The notes beneath the pieces were generated by a model. That model did not search any database and was not told where the DNA came from. It worked only from the letters and a program-made list of their open reading frames with translations. From the NCBI GenBank assembly GCA_963711465.1, contig CAVQEG010000001.1, forward strand, positions 310,001 through 374,000: a stretch of 64,000 nt of DNA. The letters run 5' to 3'. The translations under genes were made by a program, and so were the position numbers. This DNA is from CAVQEG01 sp963711465. Lineage in GTDB: Bacteria; Bacteroidota; Ignavibacteria; OLB7. Positions 46,319-55,426 of the stretch are shown in pieces; the first letter of the stretch is position 1; every line of letters begins with the position of its first letter.

Positions 46319-46555
46319 ATGAACTCACGACTCACGCTCACCGCACTCGCCCTCGTAATGGCGACCGGTGCTCAGAACCACTGCCTCGCCCAGCGCAACG
46401 ACTCAACTCGCCAGCGCGACATCGTCGTTGGCTCCGCACGGGCGCATTCGTCGCAGCTCAGTGCTGACGTTCCGTCGATCGCGAACAACCGTGCAGCGGT
46501 GTTCATCGAGAACCGCGGTCAGGGGGGCTCGTCTGTTCGGTTCCCTTCTGCGTGA
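46319..46555 (+). pseudogene. Secreted leader gene copy 3, frameshifted
   Basis: Near identical to copy 1 (27452): the same signal peptide, the same extra base after VRF, and the same early TGA (46553-46555). The out-of-frame remainder again joins an Rhs fragment at the codons for VLNRLL (46712). Confidence 0.75.
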
Positions 46556-46711
46556 GGCTGGGTTGAACACCTGGATCACGCGCGAGGGGGTCGTGTACGA
46601 GTATTTCACCGCTCGTTGTAGTGTCGACACCGGGATGGCTCGGGGAAGGGGTGGTCGGCACCGGAATCCTTCGATGCAGGTGCGAACGAGTCAGATGGTT
46701 GCTGGTACGAC

Positions 46712-46960
46712 GTGTTGAACCGGCTGCTCACGGCGGACTTCAAGAGCTACAGTGGCGGGGCATGGATCGATCCCGGGGCGATGTACAACGCGTCATATTC
46801 GTACGATCCGAACGGGAACATCCGGACGCTGACGCGCGATGGATCGCAGTCGAATCCGGGTCCGATGGACAACCTCACGTACGAGTACACGAGCCTTCGC
46901 AACGCAGGCAACGGGACATATTGTTTCAACCTTGGCCTTCAGTTCCATTCGCCACTGTAG
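46712..46960 (+). pseudogene. Short Rhs core fragment (copy 9)
   Basis: Only ~65 codons of Rhs core (VLNRLLTADFKSYSGG to PGPMDNLTYEYT) before the same junction as copy 8 (NGTYCFNLGLQFHSPL). The unit from leader to junction, 46319-46985, matches adjacent sequence with a 667-bp period, so it is a tandem duplication. Confidence 0.75.
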
Positions 46961-46968
46961 AGCGGCGA
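46949..46968. promoter_or_regulatory. Hairpin upstream of the intact leader gene
   Basis: TCGCCACT-GTAG-AGCGGCGA, the second copy of the hairpin at 46282, with one mismatch. It ends 17 nt before ATG 46986. Confidence 0.45.
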
Positions 46969-46985
46969 TCCTCTTCAACACCAAA

Positions 46986-47435
46986 ATGAACTCACGAATC
47001 ACACTCACCGCACTCGCCCTCGTAATGGCGACCGGTGCTCAGAACCACTGCCTCGCCCAGCGCAACGACTCAACTCGCCGGCGCGACATCGTGGTTGGCT
47101 CGGCTCGATCGCATTCATCGCGTCTCAGCGCCGTGGTACCCTCGATCGCGAACAATCGCCAAGCGGTGTTCATCGAGAATCGAGGACAGTGGGACTCGAC
47201 GGTTCGGTTCCTGCTGCGTGGTGACGGGCTGAACACGTGGATCACGGGGGACGGCGTGGTGTACGAGTACTTCTTGACGCGAGACAGCGTCGATATTACT
47301 CGCGCCTCACACAGAGGCGGTCGTCGCCGTAATCCTGCGATGCAGGTACGTACGAGCCAGGTTGTGCGGATGCGATTCGATGGTGGAGATACCACGGCGC
47401 GGAGTGTTGGAATTCGTCGGTTTCGGACCTACTAA
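46986..47435 (+). CDS. Secreted leader protein, only copy without the frameshift (DUF7948-like N-terminus)
   Basis: A 149-residue protein with a signal peptide (MNSRITLTALALVMATG, cleavage after NHCLA). IANNRQAVFIENRGQWDSTVRFLLRGDGLNTWITGDGVVYEYF follows in separate short blocks, the typical opening of DUF7948-type domains in large secreted Bacteroidota proteins. The protein ends soon after VVRMRFDGGDTT, whereas full family members are much longer, so it is probably the 5' end of a broken gene. The following 47436-47698 holds no recognisable domain, only decayed sequence with a frame that runs into the WD40 gene. Confidence 0.65.
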   Translation: MNSRITLTALALVMATGAQNHCLAQRNDSTRRRDIVVGSARSHSSRLSAVVPSIANNRQAVFIENRGQWDSTVRFLLRGDGLNTWITGDGVVYEYFLTRDSVDITRASHRGGRRRNPAMQVRTSQVVRMRFDGGDTTARSVGIRRFRTY

Positions 47436-47698
47436 AACTACTGGGCTCGGCCCATTCCACTCGGGTCGTGCTGCAGTTGTGGAGTGCTATTGCCAGCGTC
47501 GAGAATCAGGGACGGTAGGATTCCCGCGCAGGGATTCTCGTGGGGCGTGCGCCACCGACGGCGCCGATGGCAGAGGATGGTGTCGCATTCGACTTCTTCA
47601 CCGTGACCGACAAGGCGGCCGAACTCGGTCAGAATTCGCTCGATGTGACGAATCACCGCCCGCACAGTCTCTTCTGGGTCATTGCCAGAGGTGGATTC

Positions 47699-49963
47699 AT
47701 GCTATGCGCTACTTGTTCCCATGACGATCGGTTCGCCGCGGATTCGGCGCGCGCCCTTGCCCGCTCGATGCTCGTCGCATTGTGCATGCTGGCGGCGGCA
47801 GCGTCGTCGACTCGCGCTCAGAGCGACGTGCTCTGGATGACCGGTGGGCATGACGGAGAGGTGGGCGACCTGGAGTATTCGCCTGATTCGAAACTGATCG
47901 CCACGGGTGGATTCGATGGGACCATTCGATTGTGGAACCCCGAAGCGCACACGCTCATCCGCACGGTGATTTCCGGGCACGGGTCGGTCTCGCGGCTACA
48001 ATGGATCGAGAATGGGGCGACGCTCGTGAGCTCGGGCACGGACGGGACGATTCGCTTCTGGTCGGTTCCGGGGTTGCAGGTGCTCCGAACGATCGAGCCG
48101 GGCCTGGGAGCAATTCAGGCATTCATTGTTACCCCCGATGGACGCCGTCTCATAACAGGTCACTCCGACGGAGACATCGTCGTCTGGGATGTGGCGTCGG
48201 GAACGCCGATCGATACGCTCACGGGTCATTCCAGCATCGTTTATCGGCTGGACGTTTCGCCCGACGGTGAATACCTCGCCTCGGTGGCCGGCGACCTTCA
48301 GTTGATGTTGTGGGACCTCAATTCCGGGGAATTGGTGAAGTCATCCGTGACGTCGCTCAGACCCGTCCACGCAGTTGAATTCTCGCCGGACGGCTCGATG
48401 ATTCTCGCCTCGGTCGATAATTTTATGGAGATTTTCTCCGTCCCGGAGCTCGATACCATCGGTGTCAGCAAGATCTGCCGCATCTGTCGCGGTGATACCA
48501 TTTACGGGTCCGAAACTGTCCGGGACGTTGCGTGGTCGACCGATGCGCGGCTCGTGGCGGAGGGTGCCGAGAACCTTGATATTCCCGGTTCGATCGTCGA
48601 TCCGTCTCTCATGATCGTCGATCGATTCGATTCCTCCCGGATTTTTTCACGTGGCTTCTCCGCCGATGTCGGCTTCCCCACCGCTCTCGACTTCTCTCCC
48701 GACGGACGGTCCATGGCCTGGAGTTCCAGCGTCGGCACCATTCACGTGGGACAGCTCGCTTTGCCCGATTCACCGGAGATTTTCACGAGTGAACCGGAGG
48801 TCATTACTGGCCATACGGAGCAGATCTCAGCTGTCAGTTTCGACCGAACCGGGGAGAGGATCGCAACGGGCAGCGAGGATGGTCGCTGCCTCGCATGGAC
48901 TGCGACCGACGGTCGGATCGCCGATACGTACGCGTCGGCGGATCTGCCGGTGCACGCGCTGTCGTATTCGCCCGACGGTCGGGTTCTCGCCATCTGTGCG
49001 ACCGACGGCGCGGTGCAGCTCTGGTCGGCACTTCCGGCTGCACGTCAACGCACGCTGTACGCATCGGCCGATGCGTCAGTCAATGACGCCGCATGGAATC
49101 CGGGCGGGACTCGTATTGCCGGTGCGGTCGGGCCTCCGGATTCCGTTGCAGTGGTATGGGACACCGCGACGACTGCCCCCACGGATCGAATCGCAGGACA
49201 GTCCGGCGGCGTCTGGGCGATCGAGTGGACGCCGGATGGTCGGTACATCATTGCCGGAGGGGACGACGGATCGATTCGAATTCGGAATGCCGTCAGCCAC
49301 GATGTGGTCGCTTCTCTCGACGGCCACGACGGACGGGTGACCACGCTTTCGCTCTCGCACGACGGATCGATGCTCGCAAGCGGCGGAGTCGATGGCACCG
49401 TTCGATTGTGGAGCGTTCCCTCAGGCGATCCCCTCGCCGTTCTGCGGGTGGACAATGCCTCGGTCAACGATGTGGAATTCGATCCTCGCGGTGAGTATGT
49501 CGTCTCGGCGTACTCCGACCGCACGGTGCGTGTATGGAGCGTCGCGTCGCGTACGGAGACGAACCGGTACGTCGGGTATCCGTTCGCGTCGACAGCGATC
49601 GACGTGAGTGCCGATGGTGAACTGCTCGCCGAGGGAATGGCGGACGGGGCGCTGATGCTTCGCCCGTTCCAACGTGTGGCGGGAGTCGACGAATCGCTGT
49701 CGGTGCGCGACGCCATGATCGTCGCGCCCCAACCGGCGAGGTCCCGCGTCGTGTTCTCATTCGCGGCCAGGCGGTCCGGACATCTGTACCTGGAGGTCTT
49801 CGACCTGAGGGGTCGACGGATTGCCACGCTCTTCGACGGCGACTCGGGTGAGGGTCCGCACCACGTGAGCTGGAGTCTGACGGGCGTACCACCGGGACTC
49901 TACCTGTACCAGCTGCACGGAGCCGGCAGCCACGCATCCGGTTCGGTAATCGTTGCACCGTAG
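47699..49963 (+). CDS. Secreted WD40-repeat protein with T9SS-type C-terminal sorting domain
   Basis: About 754 residues from ATG 47699; ATG 47768 is an alternative that begins right at the signal peptide (MLVALCMLAAAASSTRAQ). The body is a long series of WD40 repeats with the usual S-P-D-G and G-x-D/IRLW elements (for example VGDLEYSPDSKLIATGGFDGTIRLW, LSHDGSMLASGGVDGTVRLW), enough for two beta-propellers. The last ~80 residues (MIVAPQPARSRVVFSF, LYLEVFDLRGRRIATLFDG, GLYLYQLHG) match the Por-secretion/FlgD-like C-terminal domain that directs proteins to type IX secretion and surface attachment. The frame is open further upstream without homology. It is separate from the Rhs array but on the same strand. 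Confidence 0.88.
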   Translation: MLCATCSHDDRFAADSARALARSMLVALCMLAAAASSTRAQSDVLWMTGGHDGEVGDLEYSPDSKLIATGGFDGTIRLWNPEAHTLIRTVISGHGSVSRLQWIENGATLVSSGTDGTIRFWSVPGLQVLRTIEPGLGAIQAFIVTPDGRRLITGHSDGDIVVWDVASGTPIDTLTGHSSIVYRLDVSPDGEYLASVAGDLQLMLWDLNSGELVKSSVTSLRPVHAVEFSPDGSMILASVDNFMEIFSVPELDTIGVSKICRICRGDTIYGSETVRDVAWSTDARLVAEGAENLDIPGSIVDPSLMIVDRFDSSRIFSRGFSADVGFPTALDFSPDGRSMAWSSSVGTIHVGQLALPDSPEIFTSEPEVITGHTEQISAVSFDRTGERIATGSEDGRCLAWTATDGRIADTYASADLPVHALSYSPDGRVLAICATDGAVQLWSALPAARQRTLYASADASVNDAAWNPGGTRIAGAVGPPDSVAVVWDTATTAPTDRIAGQSGGVWAIEWTPDGRYIIAGGDDGSIRIRNAVSHDVVASLDGHDGRVTTLSLSHDGSMLASGGVDGTVRLWSVPSGDPLAVLRVDNASVNDVEFDPRGEYVVSAYSDRTVRVWSVASRTETNRYVGYPFASTAIDVSADGELLAEGMADGALMLRPFQRVAGVDESLSVRDAMIVAPQPARSRVVFSFAARRSGHLYLEVFDLRGRRIATLFDGDSGEGPHHVSWSLTGVPPGLYLYQLHGAGSHASGSVIVAP

Positions 49964-50183
49964 GCGGTCGTGAGCCGAACCCCCGCTGGCCGAAACCGAC
50001 GGATCGGGGGCTCGATCGACTGGTGAACGCTGTCGACCGCCGTTCGACGCCGTCGGTTACAAACTCTTGTTGTCCAGCCACCACACGCACCGTTAGATTC
50101 GCATCGGTCGGAAACTGAACTGCCGAGTCGATCGGACGAACAATGGGTTGGCAAACGACGCTGCCGCCCGAGACTGCCCACTG

Positions 50184-50900
50184 GTGACCACGACTTCGAA
50201 ACAGACATCGAACGCGGCGCGGCCGCAACCGACGCGGCGGGAGCGCGAGCGCCTGGCGCGGCGGCAGTACATCATCGACGCCGCCACGTCGGTCTTCGCG
50301 AGGCGCGGCTATGCTGACACGACGCTCGACGAGGTTGCAGAGCGGGCGGAGTTCGGCAAGGCGAGTCTCTACAGCTACTTCGCGACGAAGGAGGAGCTCT
50401 TCGGGGAGGTGATTGCCACCTCATTCGGAGCCGTGCGGGACATCGCGGCCTCGACGCTGGCGGGGGAGGGGGAATTCGAGGGGAAGCTCGAGCGATTCGT
50501 ACGTGCGGAACTGGAGTACTTCTATCGGAATCCGGAGCGCATGCACCTGATGCGCACCGAAGCGCATCACCTTCGCGGTGCCAACCCGATGATCCGGCTG
50601 ATGCCGGAGCTGCTGGGGATCGTCTCCGACGTGATCGCGCTGCAACAGAAGGACGGCACGATTCAGCCGCGGCCGAGCGCCATCGCGCTGTCGATGCTGC
50701 TGATCAACCTCGTCTTCGGTCGATCGCTGGCGCATGCGTACGAGCGACTCTGCGGAGCGGGAATCGACGGTCCTGGAAGCGACGATGCCCGAATGGACGC
50801 GCTGCTGGAGGAGCTTCGCAACGCCGATCAGCAGTCGCGTATCGCGGAGGATACCGATCTGATCGTCGGCCTGTTCCTCCGCGGCGTTAGCGTCCGATAG
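50184..50900 (+). CDS. TetR-family transcriptional regulator
   Basis: About 238 residues. The DNA-binding HTH of TetR type is near the N-terminus: IIDAATSVFARRGYADTTLDEVAERAEFGKASLYSYFATKEELFGEV in sequential blocks. The ligand-binding C-terminal helical part is variable, as usual. GTG 50184 is chosen; a TTG at 50148 is an alternative, and the first ~20 residues are poorly conserved either way. It sits 55 nt before the RND efflux genes on the same strand and is the probable local repressor of that operon (inference from position). Confidence 0.9.
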   Translation: MTTTSKQTSNAARPQPTRRERERLARRQYIIDAATSVFARRGYADTTLDEVAERAEFGKASLYSYFATKEELFGEVIATSFGAVRDIAASTLAGEGEFEGKLERFVRAELEYFYRNPERMHLMRTEAHHLRGANPMIRLMPELLGIVSDVIALQQKDGTIQPRPSAIALSMLLINLVFGRSLAHAYERLCGAGIDGPGSDDARMDALLEELRNADQQSRIAEDTDLIVGLFLRGVSVR

Positions 50901-50955
50901 GAATTCACGCCAGGTACCGGGCGGACCTTCACACGGTCAACAACAACGAACACGA

Positions 50956-52119
50956 ATGCACTCTCAACACACCAGACGGACTGCGCTCCTTGTGACGCCG
51001 AGCATTCTCCTGATCGCTGCGGCAGTAGCCATTACCGGGTGCGGCGGTGGTCAGAAGGTCGAGTCGAATGTCGAATCGACAGTAACGCTGGGTCCACGGG
51101 ATTATGCCGTCGCGACCACCGAGCGCATCGAACCGGGATTGCGAATCACCGGAACGCTCGAGCCCTCGCGCACCGCCGACGTCAAGGCGCAGGTGGCCGG
51201 CACGATCGCGCAGGTGCGGGTTGACGTCGGAACCGCCGTGGCGGCCAACCAGGTGCTCGGAGTGATCGAAGCGAAGGGAATTCGAAGTCAGGCGACGAGC
51301 GCCGAGGCGGCGATCTCCGCAGCCGAGGCGAACCTCGCCCTGGCGAAGCAGCGGATGGAGTCGATGCAGTCGCTCTACGAATCCGGCGCGATTTCCGAAC
51401 TCGACTACGAGAACGCGAAGACGGCTGTCGACGCGGCGCAGGCACAGGTGACCGCGGCCAAGGCCCAGTCGACCGGCGCCGCCGAGCAGGTGAGTCGCGC
51501 GACGGTCAACGCTCCGATGACCGGCACCATCAGCCGGCGCGTCGTCAACGACGGCGAAGCGGTCAACGTCAATCAGCCGCTGTTCACCATTGTCAACACC
51601 GGACAACTCGAGCTCGTCGGTCAGATCGACGCCGCCGATCGCGAGCAGGTACGCATCGGACAGCCGGTTGCGATCGAACTGAGCGCGGACACGAACAAGG
51701 CGGTACGTGGTTCGATCGAGCGCATCGATCCGGTGGCCGATCCGCAGACGCGGCAGGTGCGTGTGTTCGTGATCGTGGACAATTCGAACGGGAGCATCGT
51801 GCCGGGACAGTTCGTCTCGGGAACGATTCTCACGAGTTCCATCAGTGCGGCGACGACCGTTCCTGTCGGCGCGGTACATCAGCGGGGCGACACGAACGTG
51901 GTCTACATCGTCGACAACGGCGTGATCCGGGCGCGCGAGGTCACGCTGGGTGCGCGGGACGAGCGCAAGGGGATCGTGCAGGTGCTCAGCGGGGTACATG
52001 ACGGCGACGCGGTAATCACCGCGCCGGCCACGAGCATCGAGCTCGGCAGTCACGTGCAGCTTCCTACCGCCGCTGCAGAGGGCGCGGCGAACGACACCAC
52101 CTCGAAGACTCATGAGTAA
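50956..52119 (+). CDS. RND efflux periplasmic adaptor (membrane fusion protein), lipoprotein
   Basis: A 387-residue HlyD/AcrA-type adaptor. The N-terminus is a lipoprotein signal (ILLIAAAVAITGC, Cys ~29). The barrel-sandwich (biotinyl-lipoyl-like) domain halves appear as KAQVAGTIAQVRVDVGTAV and ATVNAPMTGTISRRVVNDGEAV, with an Ala/Glu-rich helical hairpin between (ANLALAKQRMESMQSLYESG). Beta-barrel and membrane-proximal domains follow (VGAVHQRGDTNVVYIV). It links the inner-membrane RND pump encoded next (8-nt overlap) to an outer-membrane channel not present here. Confidence 0.95.
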   Translation: MHSQHTRRTALLVTPSILLIAAAVAITGCGGGQKVESNVESTVTLGPRDYAVATTERIEPGLRITGTLEPSRTADVKAQVAGTIAQVRVDVGTAVAANQVLGVIEAKGIRSQATSAEAAISAAEANLALAKQRMESMQSLYESGAISELDYENAKTAVDAAQAQVTAAKAQSTGAAEQVSRATVNAPMTGTISRRVVNDGEAVNVNQPLFTIVNTGQLELVGQIDAADREQVRIGQPVAIELSADTNKAVRGSIERIDPVADPQTRQVRVFVIVDNSNGSIVPGQFVSGTILTSSISAATTVPVGAVHQRGDTNVVYIVDNGVIRAREVTLGARDERKGIVQVLSGVHDGDAVITAPATSIELGSHVQLPTAAAEGAANDTTSKTHE

Positions 52120-55100
52120 GACGACCCGTAAGAAGAGCGAGGCATCGGCGACGGGTGCCGCGGACGAAGGAGTGCGAGCCGGTGTCGGCGGAGGACTCAG
52201 CGCGGTAGCGATTCGTCGGCCGGTATTCACCGCCATGGTGATGCTCGGCCTCGTCGTGCTTGGAATTTTCAGCTTCGTCCGACTTCCGATCGATCAGTTT
52301 CCGAACGTCGACATCCCGGTCGTCACGGTGCAGACCACCTATCCCGGGGCGAGTCCCGAGACGATCGAGCGGGAGGTGACCAAGCGGATGGAGGAGGCGT
52401 TCAACCCGATCGAGGGCGTCGACAAGATCACCTCGCAGACGCTCGAGGGCGTCTCGGTGGTGATCGTGGAGTTCAAACTCGGGCGCGATGCCGACCAGGC
52501 GGCACAGGACGTTCGCAGCAAGATCGACGCGATCCGGCGCGATCTGCCGGAGGACATCGATCCGCCGGTGGTGCAGAAGTTCGATCCCTCGGCGACGCCG
52601 ATACTGTCGCTGGCGCTGTCGTCGAAGACGATTCCCACCGTCGAGCTGACGACGCTGGCCGACGAGCAGATCCGGCGGAAGCTCGAGACGGTTACCGGCG
52701 TCGGTGAAGTACGCATTGCCGGTGGACTCGACCGCGAGATCCGGATTTATCTGAAGCCGGCTGAGCTGCGGGCGCTCGGAGTCTCGGTCAACGAGGTGAT
52801 GGGAGCGTTGGCGTCGCAGAATCTGGAAGTGCCTGCCGGGCGGCTTCAGCGCGACAACACCGAGCAACTGGTGCGCGTGACCGGGCGAATCACCGATCCC
52901 GCCGAATTCGCCCAGACGATCGTTGCCACGCGCAACGGGGAGCCGATCCGTCTCGGCAGCGTCGCGCGTGTGGTCGACGCGACCGAGGAGCAGCGGTCGA
53001 TGGCGCTGCTCGACAGCACGCGCGCGCTATCGCTGGACGTGCTGAAGGTCTCCGGCGCCAACACGGTCGACGTGGCCGACGGTGTCAACAAGGCCGTCAA
53101 GGAGCTGAAGAAGTCGCTGCCCGAGGACGTTTCCATACAGGTGGTGCGCGACAACTCCGTAAAGATTCGCCAGTCGGTCGACGACGTGATCTTCGAGCTG
53201 ATCCTCGGCGCGGGCCTGACGGTCATCATCGTGATGCTGTTCCTCGGCGACTGGAAGGCCACGAGCATCACGTCGCTTGCGCTGCCGGTGTCGGTGATCA
53301 GCTCGTTCATCCTGATGTCGGTGCTTGGATTCACGTTGAACATCATGACGCTGATGGCGCTGTCGCTGTCGATCGGAATTCTGATCGACGACGCGATCGT
53401 CGTGATTGAGAACATCGTGCGCCATCGAGAGATGGGGCAGAATCACTTCAGCGCGGCGGGCTCAGGCACCCATGAAATCGTGCTCGCGGTCATGGCGACG
53501 ACCTTCACGATCGTGGCCGTGTTCGTTCCCGTGGCATTCATGGGCGGCATCGTCGGTCGCTTTTTCTTCCAGTTCGGAATGACCGTTGCCTGGGCGGTGC
53601 TGGTCTCACTGTTCGTGTCGTTCTCACTGACGCCGATGCTCTCGGCCTGGTGGGGCGTCAATCCGCACGATGCTGCCGAGGTGCGCAGGAGTCGAAATCC
53701 GATCACACGGGTCATCGGTGGGTTCAACCGCTGGTTCGACGGGCTCGCCGTCCGGTACCGGTCGGTCATCGGATGGGTGCTTCGCCACCGTCTGGTCACC
53801 ATGGTCGTCACCGTCATCGTGTTCGTCGGTTCGATGATGCTCTTTCCGCTGATCGGCGGCGGATTCCTTCCTCCGTCGGACAACAGCGAGCTTGCGCTCA
53901 CGTTCAAAACGCCCGATGGCTCTTCCCTCGACTACACTGCGAGCAAGGCGAAGGAGCTCATTCGGGTGCTGGAGGCGACCGATGGCGTTGCCTACACCTA
54001 CACGACCATTGGCGCCGGGCAGACCGGCAGTGTCAACCAGGGCGACATCTACATCGCGCTCGTGCCGCCATCGGATCGCGATCTCGATCAGCAGAAGCTG
54101 GCCGTGCTGCTGCGCAAGCGCGTCGCGCCGGTGTACGGGGTGAATTCATCGATCGGAACGCCGAGCAGCACAGGACGGAAGACCTCGCCGATTGCGGCCG
54201 AGGTGAGCGGACCTGACATCGACGAATTGCAGCGCGTCTCCGAGCGCGTGATGAAGCAGATGGCGGCGATTCCGGGTGTTGTCGACGTCGAATCATCGGT
54301 CGGGAACCCTCGTCCGGAATATCAGATTGATGTGAACCGTTCGCGGGCGAACGATGCGGGGCTCGATATCGGTTCGATTGCAGGCGTCGTACGTCCGCTC
54401 TTTGCTGGAAGTGTAGCGACGCGATGGGAGGATCCGACAGGTGAGGAACGCGACGTTGTGGTGCAGCTTCCGGAATCCGATCGGATGTCGATCGAGGACA
54501 TTCAGCAGCTGCCCGTTGCGACGATGCGACGCGATGCGATGGGTGTGCCCGTTACCATTCCACTCGGACAGATTGCCTCGGTAAAGCGCGCGAACGCTCC
54601 GTCGGAAATCGATCGGAAGAATCTCCAGCGCACGATCACGATCAATGCGAATACGACGCCGCAATTCTCCGTCGGCGAGGCGTCGTCCGCTATTCGCAAA
54701 CGCGTGGCGTCGATGAATATTCCGAACAATTATTCGGTGAACCTTGGTGGCGAAACCGAGCGGATGGAGGAGACGATCGGATACGTCCTGCAGGCGATCC
54801 TGCTTGCAATCATTCTTATCTACCTGATCCTCGCCTCGCAGTTCGAGTCCTTTACCCAGCCGCTGGCAATCATGTTCTCACTTCCGCTGTCGCTCGTCGG
54901 CGTGCTGCTTGCGCTGCTGATAACCGGTGACACGATGAATATGATGTCGATGATCGGTGTGATCCTGCTGATGGGCCTGGTTACGAAGAACGCAATTCTT
55001 CTGGTCGACAACGCCAATGAGCAGCGATCAAACGGGATGAACCGGACCGACGCGCTGATCGAGGCGGGCGCGATACGACTTCGCCCGATCATGATGACGA

Positions 55101-55387
55101 CCCTGGCGATGATTGCCGGAATGTTCCCGATTGCACTCGCGCTTGGAGAGGGAAGCGGTTTCCGCGCACCGATGGCTCGTGCGGTCATTGGCGGACTCAT
55201 TACCTCCACGATGCTGACGCTCGTCGTCATTCCGGTCGCCTACTCGATCCTCGATGACATCAGCGGGTACTTCAAGGGAAAGATGCTCTCGAAGGAACGC
55301 GAGGCGGAAATCCACCGCGAGCAGGAGCTCTCCGGACTCGCTCCGAATGCGACCTGGGATACAGGCGACGTGCCGGGTGGTGCCTGA
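52112..55387 (+). CDS. RND-family (AcrB-like) multidrug efflux transporter
   Basis: A 1091-residue inner-membrane proton antiporter with about 12 membrane segments in the usual 1+5+1+5 arrangement and two large periplasmic loops. The first segment follows VAIRRPVFTAMVMLGLVVLGIFSF. The pump signature appears as VDKITSQTLEGVSVV and PTYPGASPE-like TTYPGASPETIE. The proton relay is in the membrane segment LSIGILIDDAIVVIENIVRH. It is longer than AcrB by ~40 residues at a Ser/Ala/Gly-rich N-terminus. The start overlaps the end of the adaptor gene. Substrate (drug or metal) is not clear; AcrB-like over CusA-like by overall form. Confidence 0.95.
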   Translation: MSKTTRKKSEASATGAADEGVRAGVGGGLSAVAIRRPVFTAMVMLGLVVLGIFSFVRLPIDQFPNVDIPVVTVQTTYPGASPETIEREVTKRMEEAFNPIEGVDKITSQTLEGVSVVIVEFKLGRDADQAAQDVRSKIDAIRRDLPEDIDPPVVQKFDPSATPILSLALSSKTIPTVELTTLADEQIRRKLETVTGVGEVRIAGGLDREIRIYLKPAELRALGVSVNEVMGALASQNLEVPAGRLQRDNTEQLVRVTGRITDPAEFAQTIVATRNGEPIRLGSVARVVDATEEQRSMALLDSTRALSLDVLKVSGANTVDVADGVNKAVKELKKSLPEDVSIQVVRDNSVKIRQSVDDVIFELILGAGLTVIIVMLFLGDWKATSITSLALPVSVISSFILMSVLGFTLNIMTLMALSLSIGILIDDAIVVIENIVRHREMGQNHFSAAGSGTHEIVLAVMATTFTIVAVFVPVAFMGGIVGRFFFQFGMTVAWAVLVSLFVSFSLTPMLSAWWGVNPHDAAEVRRSRNPITRVIGGFNRWFDGLAVRYRSVIGWVLRHRLVTMVVTVIVFVGSMMLFPLIGGGFLPPSDNSELALTFKTPDGSSLDYTASKAKELIRVLEATDGVAYTYTTIGAGQTGSVNQGDIYIALVPPSDRDLDQQKLAVLLRKRVAPVYGVNSSIGTPSSTGRKTSPIAAEVSGPDIDELQRVSERVMKQMAAIPGVVDVESSVGNPRPEYQIDVNRSRANDAGLDIGSIAGVVRPLFAGSVATRWEDPTGEERDVVVQLPESDRMSIEDIQQLPVATMRRDAMGVPVTIPLGQIASVKRANAPSEIDRKNLQRTITINANTTPQFSVGEASSAIRKRVASMNIPNNYSVNLGGETERMEETIGYVLQAILLAIILIYLILASQFESFTQPLAIMFSLPLSLVGVLLALLITGDTMNMMSMIGVILLMGLVTKNAILLVDNANEQRSNGMNRTDALIEAGAIRLRPIMMTTLAMIAGMFPIALALGEGSGFRAPMARAVIGGLITSTMLTLVVIPVAYSILDDISGYFKGKMLSKEREAEIHREQELSGLAPNATWDTGDVPGGA

Positions 55388-55426
55388 GCCGCCGGCAGGG
55401 GAATCGTGATCTGCAGCGGGGTGCGC

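Larger units (their letters stand above)
20831..47435 (+). other. Rhs cassette array: nine core copies, seven toxin tips, eight immunity-type genes
   Basis: About 26.6 kb, all Rhs-derived genes on the plus strand. A shared GC-rich core (blocks HLQPTKDLYNG, YEYDVLNRLL, SYDPNGNIRTLTRDG, FLYDAQGNRVRKRVYD, a calcium-type thrombospondin-3 spacer, and YYELKDHLGNARVVVSDM) recurs seven times to the toxin junction and twice as shorter fragments. After WRYGFNG..(D/L)DG, each complete copy switches to a less GC-rich C-terminal tip and a small gene. Copies 2 and 5 share one tip; the other five differ. No copy has an N-terminal secretion region, and the longest (42256) starts inside the YD-repeat region. 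This is the architecture of polymorphic-toxin orphan modules. Confidence 0.9.

Noticed and set aside
20831..47435. Antisense frames of 150-430 residues through the Rhs copies
   Set aside because: They recur with every core copy, are Arg-rich mirror translations and lack starts or domains.
49972..50012. Terminator after the WD40 gene
   Set aside because: CCCCCG/CGGGGG arms are short with a 19-nt loop and no T tract; support is too weak.
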